A stretch of 64,000 nucleotides of DNA from Gnetum montanum. Lineage: Eukaryota > Streptophyta > Gnetopsida > Gnetales > Gnetaceae. The DNA is taken from NCBI GenBank assembly GCA_015680685.1, contig MNCI01033300.1, positions 175,523 to 239,522 of the forward strand, read 5' to 3'. Each line of letters opens with the position of its first letter. Position 1 is the stretch's first letter. The notes under the pieces were generated by a model, which was given only the letters and a program-made list of their open reading frames with translations, searched no databases and was not told the DNA's origin. Made by a program: the position numbers and the translations under genes. Shown here in pieces: positions 1 through 8,945 of the stretch.

Positions 1-205
1 TAGGTGACAAATCTAACAAAATCAAAACAACCAACAAAGACAAAAAACAAAAACAAATAAAACAAATAGTCATACAAAGAAATGAAAATAGTATAAACGA
101 TGTTTCAAAACAAAAACAAGAAAAGTTAAAGAAATTTGTAAAAAAAATGTGTAAAAAAAAACTTAAAAAGGAACCGAAGGCCTCAAATGGTTAGTAGAGG
201 TGGCC
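1..205 (-). other. 3' noncoding tail of C1
   Basis: A-rich on the plus strand (T-rich in the element's sense), built of short AAAACAAA-like words. The same kind of tail follows the purine-rich motif in C2 (about 6880-7030), A (about 52760-52870) and C3 (about 59500-59660). No coding potential seen. Confidence 0.6.
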
Positions 206-220
206 ATCTCCCCCATGACT
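206..220 (-). promoter_or_regulatory. Polypurine-tract-like motif of C1
   Basis: Minus strand reads AGTCATGGGGGAGAT, the G-run purine motif expected for plus-strand priming downstream of pol. Equivalent motifs lie at 7051-7065 (C2), near 52900 (A) and near 59690 (C3). It is not directly next to an LTR here, so it may be an internal copy rather than the functional tract. Confidence 0.5.
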
Positions 221-650
221 AAGTTGGAAGGAGGAGATCCGAAATAGTGAGCAGGGTTGTCCCTTCTCAGAGGTATTATGTGCACTGACCATTCTAGATT
301 CATGGCAAGGTTTGTTCTGTTGCACATTGACTAACAATCTCTTATTAAGGCTCTGGTCTGACTTTTTTAGGAGTTTCCAACTTCCCCCAGTTGATGTTTT
401 CCATGTTAAGGTTTGGAAGTTGGCAACAAACTTGCTCGAGTACATCCATGCTTTCAATGTAAGCACTAGTTATTCCCTCAGTTAGTTTGATGCATGTTAG
501 TGAGTTGCTATGTTGATCAGCTATCAACCACTAGGTGTCTCTTTGTCGTGTGGCTACTGCATATAGGCACTTTTGTAGGTTAAGGTCTTGTGCACACCAG
601 TTGCATGCAAACAATGCTAAACTTTGCCCAACCCATGATCTTTGCACCTA
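221..650 (-). pseudogene. Protease-RT linker of C1 fused to post-integrase sequence (pol deletion junction)
   Basis: Positions 345-527 encode a linker with the segment MDVLEQVCCQLPN, matching the linker found between protease and reverse transcriptase in C3 (62466-62735, MDELEQVHCQLSN). Immediately to the left (221-345) the sequence instead resembles DNA that follows integrase in C3 (near 59700-59810). About 3 kb holding reverse transcriptase, RNase H and integrase is therefore missing, with the junction close to 345. Whether the deletion arose by recombination or during reverse transcription cannot be told from one copy. Confidence 0.65.
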
Positions 651-664
651 ATTGCACCCTGTAT

Positions 665-1313
665 CACTGTATGTGAGGCATGGAACCTTCTTCTTCTTGA
701 TCTTTCCAAAAGTGTTCTCCTTAGATATTTCCAAGGAAAGATCGCGGATTCCTAGACGTGCATCTACAGTAATTATTCATGCCCTTCCCATTATTATTGG
801 GAAGCCCCCTTTATTGTTATTCACTTGTATCACTAGGAAATCAGCTGGGTACAACCACCCACACACAGTGGTAACGATGTCCTCCACCAGTTCCAAGGGA
901 ACAGTGATGGACTGGTCGACCAGCTCTAGGTGAATATTGCTCTTCCTTAATGGAGGCAGGTTCCAAGCTTTGTACATCTCTTGTGATATTAGGTTGAATT
1001 CGGAACCTAAGTCCAGAAGATCTTTACATGGCTCATTCCCAGTGATTTGAAGATAGATTAGAGGGCTTCCAGGATCAGAAAATTTCTTGGGAAGGTGGCC
1101 AACCTTAATCCAATCAGTAACGGCATGTGTTAGCATAACCGTATGCGTTGAGCTTAGTGTTTGGTTTGAAGGGAGCTCTAAAGCCTTATTTGATGGAGAG
1201 GCGTTTAGAGGTTCAACCGCTTGTGGTTTTGAGGGCTTGGTTGGACTGTTGATTCTAAAGAAAGGTCTTTTCTTCATACGATTGTCAGCACCAATAGTGG
1301 GTTGAAGATTCAC
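665..1313 (-). pseudogene. Retropepsin-like protease region of C1
   Basis: Aspartic protease of a Ty3/gypsy polyprotein, which would cleave Gag and Pol inside the particle. The active-site segment reads LLDLGSEFNLIS (a D-x-G type motif), followed by a flap region and the C-terminal FPIIMGRA. The next codon, Trp in C3 (GRAWL), is TGA here, consistent with a single G-to-A change. The upstream part (about 1180-1310) is a Pro/Ser-rich spacer with KKRPFFR, also seen in A. Matches the C3 protease (62870-63300) along its length. Non-functional because of the stop and the loss of the rest of pol. Confidence 0.75.
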
Positions 1314-1319
1314 AGCCTT

Positions 1320-3698
1320 TGTGGCATTGCATTTCTACGGTTTACTAGGGAGTTCCCCTTACATTGCTGGAGCGGGTGGTAATGGAGCTATTGGTGTGAG
1401 AGTTGTGGATGGATTCGAAGGATGGTATATTTGTAGGTTATCTCCCCTAGGAGAAGGAGTTCTATAGTACTCAAGCTTGGTAGTGATGTTGTCGTGTGAC
1501 ATAACTAACAAAGTCAAATGGAGAGATTAGATGCTACACATAGTAGCCATATGGGTCTGGTTGCCGGTAGGGGTATTTTTGCCTTGGTGGTGGCATCCCC
1601 CATGACTATGGGTATTGCAACTGTTGATGTTGCTCAACAGGTTGTGGTGCAATTCCACTTGGATAATATGTTGAAGGTTGGTCGAACTACCTTGGGTTAC
1701 CCTGGGAATAAGGTAACTGTCAAGGCATTTATCATTTGTTTAGTCATGAGTTGAGTGCATACACCCTAGACTCTTGTAGATGTGAGATCACTGGGTAACA
1801 TCCCTTAGGATGGTCATATTGACATATCTTGCATCCACCATCATTGTCTATGTCTGAATCCACAACCTCTTCTGTGATGGCCATTTTACCCTTACCCTTG
1901 TTACGTGCATTCTCCACTTCTCTCTTTTTCTTTTTGTCATGGTCATTACCTCACTCCCTAGACTCCTCTACAATTTTAAGAACAGTTTTAAACCTACTAT
2001 CCAGGGAGTCCCACATTTGGTCTACCTTTGCCGATACTTCTGTTGTTAACTTTTGGAGAGGCAAAGTTTTCCTATTCACCATCTCTTTGAGTGGTGACTC
2101 TTCTTCCTCACAAAATCTCACTCCCCTTTTTCAAAGGGAAGGATCTTGGTTGTATTCTTTCATGCTTTCTCTCTTTTGTAGCTCACCTTCTTCTTTGGCT
2201 ACTTGCTCTAGCAATCTATGAATTTAATGAGACCTAAGCTCTGATAATATTCCTTGGGCATATGCTCCAAGGGTTTTTCTTATTTCATGCCTAAGTCCAT
2301 CCACAAGATGGCATAGTTGATCCCGCTACGAATAACCATGACCAGGGAAATGATGCAACAATGCATAATAGCAGCCCATGGTAGCATCCAAGGGTTCATG
2401 ATTTCCTTACTTCCATCCTTGGATTTGCTTCTACAGGTTAGACACTCGAGAGTACATTTGGTACTTATCATTGGATAGTTCTAACATTGTACTCCACCTC
2501 CGAATGGATTCCAGTTCTAAGGATCGGTACCAACTTTCAGCTTCTTTCACTAGTGTCCTTGGGAACAACTTTAGTTTTTGCCATTCGTTTTCTATGTTCT
2601 GCAAGGCACATGCATCATGGAATACTTGTAAATGATTTTGAGGATTAGCATTGTATCCCCCTTCAAATCATGGGATGTTGTTCATGTCTAGCCTCTTAAT
2701 CCTACTATCCTTTTGTTGCCTTGTTGGAACTCTTATGGCCTCCGTTATATCTAGTATGCTTCGAGTTGTGAGTAGGGGTTCTTCATGATCATCTCATTCA
2801 TAGCATCTATGGTGTCTACATGGTTTCCTACTCTCCCTTCTTCTATGCCTTCATTCCTTAGAGTGCCCTCATCCTCGTTCTCAATTGTCTTGTCGATGTT
2901 TTTCACTTTGTTTTCCCTTATCCTCACAATTGGTTTCCCTATGACTGCATCTGGACACTGAAGGAGAGGATGAAGGTGATGATGAAGGTGAAGAATAAGG
3001 AGAACCATCATCATGATGGTGTTTTCTACCTTCTCTTCGATGGTCTCGGCCACGATCATGATCACGATTAGAATGTCTGCCCTTATTGTGTGTTTTTGTT
3101 CCTTCTTTGAACACTTCATGTTCATGGGTATCAGAACCAAGGTTTTGAATAGTGGAGTGAAGGTTCTAATACACCAACTCCTAACCAATGTTAGGAGGAG
3201 GAACATCATTTGGTGGGGAACCTGTTGAAGCAGGTTCACCACCCTCACTTTCGCTCAAGACATGCGAAGCGTTATGGGGCCATTTACCCTTCGAGGATGT
3301 ATGGTATCTCTCCTGTCGCAAGTTCCTTTGATGTTGCTCTTTTTTGGGATTATAGTCCCTTGTGTTATGATCGCATGCAACATATTCCGCATATAAAAGT
3401 GGCATGCCTATTCGTGAGAGAGCATGAAGGAGCATGTTGGGGACTGACCAGTCTGGAGGCAATACTATGTTACCCTCCAAGTCTCTCCAACGCAGTTGTT
3501 CATCTTGGTGGAGAATAAAGGTGAAGTCAGGTACATACTCATTGGGATGAGTATATACCATATGAAACTATTGAGGAACTGGTGGATTCTGGTTATGTGT
3601 ATTATGCCACCGACTGCCTCTTGTGTTAGTCCTAGGTGGTGAAGTGCTCTTATGCGAAGAAGAAGACATCTTCTCTTGTTCGGTGTGCGATGTACCAT
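1320..3698 (-). pseudogene. gag of C1 (matrix/linker, Retrotrans_gag core, CCHC knuckle)
   Basis: Structural protein that forms the virus-like particle and binds element RNA. From the N-terminal side on the minus strand: an N-terminal region (about 3180-3700); a charged Arg/His/Ser linker (2881-3114, with runs such as SPYSSPSSSPSSSPS); the Retrotrans_gag core (about 2220-2640, containing WQKLKLFP and the EPLDATMGCYYALLHHFPGH segment); and a CCHC-like knuckle CKICQYDHPKGC (about 1796-1833), one residue short of the usual His-x4-Cys spacing. In-frame stops break it, for example TAG at 2326-2328 where A has a Glu codon. Core and knuckle align with gag of A (53700-55159). Not translatable as one protein. 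Confidence 0.8.
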
Positions 3699-3793
3699 TG
3701 TCTTATCTTCCTTTGATTAACCCTAAAGGTTCGTTCTAATGTTCCAATGATATGAATGATTTCCTATGTTCTACGTAGCACACAAACAACTAA

Positions 3794-3812
3794 GTCCTTG
3801 GCAACAGTGCCA
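3794..3812 (-). promoter_or_regulatory. Primer-binding site of C1, tRNA-Asp type
   Basis: The plus strand reads GTCCTTGGCAACAGTGCCA, one base left of the LTR. From memory of plant tRNA-Asp, whose 3' end is TCCCCGGCAACGGCGCCA, there are four differences, all C-to-T or G-to-A. This fixes the 5' LTR as the one at 3814-4583 and the element as minus-strand. Confidence 0.75.
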
Positions 3813-4525
3813 ATGATGAGTGGCAAGGTACCCCTACACTCAACCATATGAATACGAGCATTTCATGCGTGATCCAGTCGAACTCCAAGGACTAAGTGCT
3901 TATGCGCCTTAATGGAACACTGAGGGTTAATCAATCGTTGTCTTTCCATACTTGTATTGTCACAGTTGTATGGTTAAGTAAGCTTGAGGTATATGATTTT
4001 TATGGCTTTTTATCTTTTTATGTCTTATGCTAATAAAGTAGAGGGAGAGAGAACTAAGTGACTAACTTACATTAACTATTCATTAATTAGTTTCTAAATG
4101 TTCCTAACACCAATATCCATTCCCACTTACCATACACATCCTGAACTAGTGCAACGCTGCTGGGATTACCAAACGCTAATCGTTACTAGGTTACCAAGCG
4201 CTACACACATGCTCGAAGTGGTCATACTGAGTGTATTTAAGTAAGGGGGTTGAAGTTTGAGAGAGAGATTAATTAACTAGGAAAGCATTAAACATTCAAT
4301 AATAATTAATTACTAATTAGCTTAATCTGTATGCTACAAGGTTTATCATAAAGTTCATCTTTATTGTCGTACACAAATGTGTGCTCAGGTACAAATTGCT
4401 CTAATAAAGATTCGTTCACTCTATGACTCCTACTGCGGGAAATTATTCTAACTCTGGACTAATAAAACTGCAAGAGTTTCTCTAAGGATCTAAATCTAAC
4501 TCTCTTGAACAAAGGGCACCACCTC

Positions 4526-4535
4526 TTATTTATAG
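4526..4535 (-). promoter_or_regulatory. TATA box of the C1 LTR
   Basis: Minus strand CTATAAATAA, conserved in both LTRs of A (30655-30664 and 56023-56032) and followed there by AGAGGTGG. Marks the U3 promoter; transcription would start a few tens of bases toward lower coordinates. Confidence 0.6.
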
Positions 4536-4552
4536 AAGATGAGGTAGGATGT

Positions 4553-4572
4553 GATATCGCGTACGCGATATC
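4553..4572. promoter_or_regulatory. Perfect 20-bp palindrome in the LTR U3
   Basis: GATATCGCGTACGCGATATC is its own reverse complement and lies about 17 bp upstream of the TATA box. The right LTR of A has several imperfect GATATCGC words in the same place (56049-56130). Candidate binding site for a dimeric factor; the function is not known. Confidence 0.55.
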
Positions 4573-4583
4573 GTAGCTCATCA

Positions 4584-5560
4584 CAACTTACGATCAAGGG
4601 TTAGGTGCCTTCTTCAATTCTAGGTTACCTAAATACAAATATAGGATGGCCAATGCTATAGTTCATTACCTATTCAAGTAGATGAAATGATAAACATGGA
4701 ATGAGAAAATAAAAATAGACATTGATTTGGATTTCTTCCCCCCTTCAATGGGAATATTTTAAAAAATATTAAATAAATTAAATGGTAAAAGTACTTGCCT
4801 CTTATAATGTAGTTTCCTCTCTTGCTTCATTAGATTTTGGTTATCTGGCATGACTGTTTGTGATTCCATTTGTTCTTAGTGGGCGGTCAAATTGGGGCTT
4901 CCATACATAGTCAATTGACAAGCCTGGGTATTCAAAACTACCAGTAGCACCACCAAAACTAGTACCAAATTGGAAACAACCTATTTTGGGGTAGTAAAAG
5001 TTAGCACAGTGACTTCTTGCATAGCCCATACAACATTTTCTTAGGCATCATCTCTAGGAACACAGTGATACAAAGGATTCTTGAAAGCAAGAACAATCAA
5101 GATCACTAGCCCATGAGCACCATCGAACTGGGATTTTGTTTAGTTCATAAACATAGAGTAATAATAGGATTTCCACATGGTGTGGCTTGTTTCTACCAAG
5201 TTGCATAGCTTCACAATGTCATAGCTACATGCAACTAGTTCACCTATGTCCAAAAAAACTCTTAATCGCTATGATTTCTCCCAAAAGACCTTGCCATGGT
5301 TTTATCATCAAGAAAAGTAGGGATGTCGACATTTGTGGAATTAAGCACCCAAGTTTTGATGAATAGGAACCCCTACTCTCTAGCAAAAATCTTGGCCACC
5401 TGCTTGAAAACATCCTTTGCCTTTGGTTTAGGCTTCAGCCCATATGATACTAGCTTAACCTACGATGCTCCTCCTCCCTTTGCATCTCCATCTGCATTTG
5501 GAAACTAAGTTGCAGAATAGGAAGAATAATACCTAGATGGTTGTTAGCATAAACATTGGC
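4584..5560 (-). pseudogene. Unrecognised degenerate ORF region
   Basis: On the minus strand, from about 5540 down to 4780, a reading frame can be followed with several TAG stops and one frameshift at a run of seven T near 5255. It contains KPKPKAKDVFKQVAKIFARE, VDIPTFLDDKTMARSFG, then ELVACSYDIVKLCNLVE, and near the C-terminal side a hydrophobic run VVSNLVLVLVVLLVVLNT that could be a membrane segment. I recognise no family. It lies on the 3' side of C2, the position where Athila elements may carry an env-like frame, but similar DNA is not seen in A or C3, so a captured host fragment is also possible. The 200 bp next to the C1 LTR (4584-4780) show nothing. Confidence 0.3.
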
Positions 5561-6189
5561 TTGCAATGCTAGTGTCGGTTATGAATCGTCCTAGTTTTAA
5601 TGCCCACATAACTTCTCCAATGTGAGCCTAGCCATAGTCTTACCCTTAGTGCACACTTTCCTTCTCTCGCTGGCTCTGTAGTGCAAATGATATACTGATT
5701 TTGATTTATAGGGCTTTGCATTCTTGATCTCTTTCTCCAAGATCTTTCTTGGATGTCATATCATAAACGGTGAATGCCTTTCTAAAGCTATTGTGTAAAT
5801 CTTGAATTCTTGATGCAAAAAGACCTTTAGTTGTAACTTTGCAGAGACTGCTAAAAGCATTTGTTTTTTTAAAACATTCACAAGTAGACAAGATCAAGGA
5901 TCTTTCTTGGCTTTTGGCCTTTTTTTCTCTCCTTTTTCATCTTTCATATACATCATATTATTTATAGGATTTCTCTCATAATAGGTAAATGTTAATATTA
6001 TCATCCTCTTACTTTGTTATATGTCATATATTTAATGTTTTCATTATCCTCATAGTGACATCATATTGCATCATCCCAAATTTACAATAATAGGACTACC
6101 ATAACCATAGGAAAGCATCAGTATTCAATAGAAGAAAACAAGAGAGAAATTTTGATTAAGTAATTAACGAAATGTTAAAATATAAGAAA
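5561..6189. other. No gene seen; one pyrimidine tract
   Basis: Only short frames with stops. Positions 5918-5945 are almost pure pyrimidine (purine on the minus strand) and may correspond to the longer tract at 52265-52309 in A. The 6000-6189 stretch is AT-rich and unremarkable. Confidence 0.4.
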
Positions 6190-7050
6190 ACTTGATCATT
6201 AGTTAAAGGACTACCTTCACACATGGGTAACATGTCTTTCCAACCCCATTTCTAATGCTAATCCCATAAGAGGAATACCTTCATGCATGAGTAACATGTC
6301 TTTCTAGTCACATAATGAGATGAGTCTAAGAGACCTTTGGGATTTCTAGAAGTAACCTACCTGCAGGCATGGATGACATGTCTTTCTAGTGGTATTCCAA
6401 GAATCAATTTTTTTGTAAATTAATTAATTAGTAACTGTGTTTTCCTTACTAAAAGAATACCTTTAGGTATGAGTAACATGTCTTTCTAGTTACATGATAA
6501 GAAAATGCTTATTCAAGAACATACTTCCATCAAAATTAACACATGAGTAATGACATCAATACATGAAGTAGTAAGACCCATAGAGAAAGTGTAGAGAATT
6601 AGCAAGTCCCCTTGATGTCACATCCTTTTCCACTTCCTCTTGGTCCTTTTCCATTTTCTTAGGACATAAATATCGTAAGTTAATTTTATTTTTGATATAA
6701 GAAGAACCATATTGCTTTCATGATGAAGATCTCTTATTTATAAAAACTAGATAAATGGATGGTGTGGTCTTACTTCTTTATATAAGTACTTACCCAATCA
6801 TATTGATAGCATAGGATACAATCCAAACAATAAATTTGGCATGTTCATAAATGATAATTCTATTAATGCAAAATGAAAAATCAAAATAAATGGTTTGCAA
6901 TATAAAATGACTCAAACAAAAATAAAAATTATAAAATAAAATAAAAAATTATAAGAAATAGAAAATATATGAAGAATTGAGAAAACAAAAAGAAATTTAA
7001 AAATAAAAAGATGAAAATTAATTCCTTGTAGGATATCAAATCAAATGAAT
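6190..7050 (-). other. 3' noncoding region of C2
   Basis: Shares ordered words with C3 (58880-59690) and A (52320-52900): the CATGGGTAACATGTCTTTCTAG word, the CCCCTTGATGTCACATCC word (6607-6626), and an A-rich stretch just before the purine motif. No coding potential seen. Confidence 0.6.
6216..6490 (-). repeat. Four spaced copies of a 30-bp word
   Basis: The word around ATGGGTAACATGTCTTTC occurs near 6222, 6289, 6368 and 6468 at spacings of about 70-100 bp, with different DNA between. A and C3 each carry one copy (near 52340 and 58912), so it was multiplied only in C2. Confidence 0.7.
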
Positions 7051-7065
7051 ATCTCCCTCATGACT
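7051..7065 (-). promoter_or_regulatory. Polypurine-tract-like motif of C2
   Basis: Minus strand AGTCATGAGGGAGAT, one base different from the C1 motif at 206-220. Lies between integrase and the 3' noncoding tail. Confidence 0.45.
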
Positions 7066-7099
7066 AATTTATGAGGTAGAGATACAAAAAATAGAGTAG

Positions 7100-8010
7100 G
7101 CTTGACCATTGGTTAAGGCATCATTAGAGTCTCTCACTACTTGAAAATATTTAAATGGTTTGACCAACCTTGTGTTAACCAAAATCATCTTGTCAAGGTA
7201 ATCAAGATTGTAGATTTTCATAACACTTGAATGGAAACTGGAGTAAATAATAGAGGATCATTTTCATAATATTTGAAATTGTATTCATTTAGGATATGTA
7301 GGGTTCTAATAAAGGATATTAACTCTCGGTTGAAGGTCCACTTGTCATATCCTAATGTCATGATGTTATTTGGTATAAGTCTTATACACTTCATTCATCA
7401 TAAGGTTCACTCTTCTATTTTTATTTGGCATGTAAAGGTTCATGACATGTTATTTTTATGCTAGAATAATGTTGAAATTGAGCTTACATGTTATGTTAAA
7501 TATACTTAACTTTGCTTAGATGGAAAGTTTTGATAGCTTACCATACACTAACTCATAGTAAAAGTAGCCTATATAGAGTGTCCAAGTGGAGTAGGAGGCT
7601 CATAAGGTATCATTGAGTTCTATACTCCAATATCTTTTCTATCTACTAACAATGCTAGTAAGGATTCATATGATTTCCCTATTCATTACGTTAGCTTAAC
7701 CATTTTCTTGGGGATGTATGGTGTTGTTAGTTTATGTTTCATTCCCTAAGTGTCTTGTTAGTTTCTTAAAAGTAGCACCTATAAAACAAGTGTTATTATT
7801 AGAAATAAGTGTCCTAGGCATATCAAATCTATTTACCACATTTTATTGGAAAAACCTAGCTACAATTGTGGATTTACAATCTATTACTACTACACCCTCT
7901 ACTCATTTGATGTATTATTCCATTGCAATGATGATGTAGGACTTTTCATTTGAAATGGATATGATGGAACCCATGAAATCTATTCCCAAAGATCAAAGGA
8001 TTTCAATTGT
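7100..8010 (-). pseudogene. Integrase remnant of C2
   Basis: Integrase C-terminal and core region that would insert the cDNA into the chromosome. The block 7290-7560 aligns with the C3 C-terminal segment (59945-60232, TPIGYSSYELVYGK), and 7690-7990 aligns with the C3 core (60340-60640), ending at the same words for the first catalytic-Asp region (near 7970-8000; 60600-60640 in C3). Many stops in every frame. The zinc-binding N-terminal part is absent because the sequence jumps at about 8010 to the RNase H region. Confidence 0.6.
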
Positions 8011-8039
8011 TGAATCCAATATTATGGACATTTCTAATC

Positions 8040-8945
8040 ATCCAATTGCATAAACACTGCTCCTAAGGAAAATTTATATGCATCAATCATGATGTGAAAT
8101 GACCTTAACCAAATAGAAGTTGGTAGAACTAGAGTCTCTATAAATTTTTTCTTTATAAGTTTGAATGCATGATTACATTCCTTAGTCTACTAAAATAGTG
8201 CATCTTTCTTTATCAAGTCTTATAGTGGCTTTGTGATTTTGTAGAAATTCTTAATAAATATTATATAGTAACATGTCTGTTTAACAAATGATTTAACATC
8301 TTTTATAGCTTGTGATCTTTCTGTTATTCCTTGGATCACCCTTATCTTTTCTAAATCCAACTCTATTTCCTTTATTGAAATACAATGTCCAATAATAATA
8401 CCTTCCTAGATGATCCAATGCCTGCTCAAAATCAAATCCAAATGTAGAGAAGTCATCCATGAAGTCTTTAACACCATTAATAATCTACTACTAAAAATGC
8501 TAAGTTCAAGATGTTGAAAGGTTGGAAGTGTATTGCAAAGGCCAAGAAGCACCTTCTTATATGCAAAATTCCCCCAAAGAATTTTAAATACTATCTTGGC
8601 CTAAGCTTCTAAGACTATTTGTATCTAATTATAGTTACTGTAACCATCCAAAACGTTGTAATACCTATGACCTATAATGCTGTCAAATACTTGGTTCACA
8701 AATAGCAATGAAAAGTAGTCCTTAAATGTCAATATCCTAAAATGTATGCATATCCTCTATTATACTTATTTCTTTGGCACAATAATGAGTAGGATCATTT
8801 ACCCACTATCTACAATAAGGTAGATGAATGCAACCTTAAGAATCTTTTCTACCTCTTTCTTGGTAACTTATTTGATTTTGGGATTCGACCTTCTTTGTGG
8901 CTATCTTTTTAACTTGATGGTAGGATCTATGTAGATCCTGTGTTA
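8040..8945 (-). pseudogene. Reverse transcriptase and RNase H remnant of C2
   Basis: Aligns with C3 61410-62330. The polymerase active site is legible on the minus strand near 8450 as DFMDDFS, the FMDD form used by Athila-type elements, and near 8540 LGLCNTLPTFQ corresponds to the PFGLCNAPxTFQ motif. The RNase H part (8040-8230) is fragmentary. Numerous stops and frameshifts; non-functional. Confidence 0.65.

Larger units (their letters stand above)
1..4583 (-). mobile_element. Athila-like Ty3/gypsy copy C1, internally deleted, left end outside window
   Basis: Reading the minus strand, this copy has a 5' LTR (3814-4583), a primer-binding site, a full-length but broken gag, a protease, a short linker and then directly the 3' purine-rich motif and T-rich 3' noncoding DNA. 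The reverse transcriptase, RNase H and integrase present in sister copies C2 and C3 are absent. The 3' LTR would lie left of position 1. Assignment to the Athila lineage rests on the tRNA-Asp-type primer site and on FMDD-type polymerase genes in the sister copies; it is an inference, not a phylogeny. The five bases after the LTR (CAACT, 4584-4588) are the expected half of a target-site duplication but the partner is not visible. Confidence 0.85.
3814..4583 (-). repeat. 5' LTR of C1 (TGATGAG family)
   Basis: Begins TGATGAGTGG next to the primer-binding site and ends GCTCATCA, so the ends form a short inverted repeat. The same LTR family occurs at 15020, 16859, 18413, 29934 and 55301. Length about 770 bp. 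Contains a minus-strand TATA box (4526-4535) and an upstream 20-bp palindrome (4553-4572). Confidence 0.85.
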
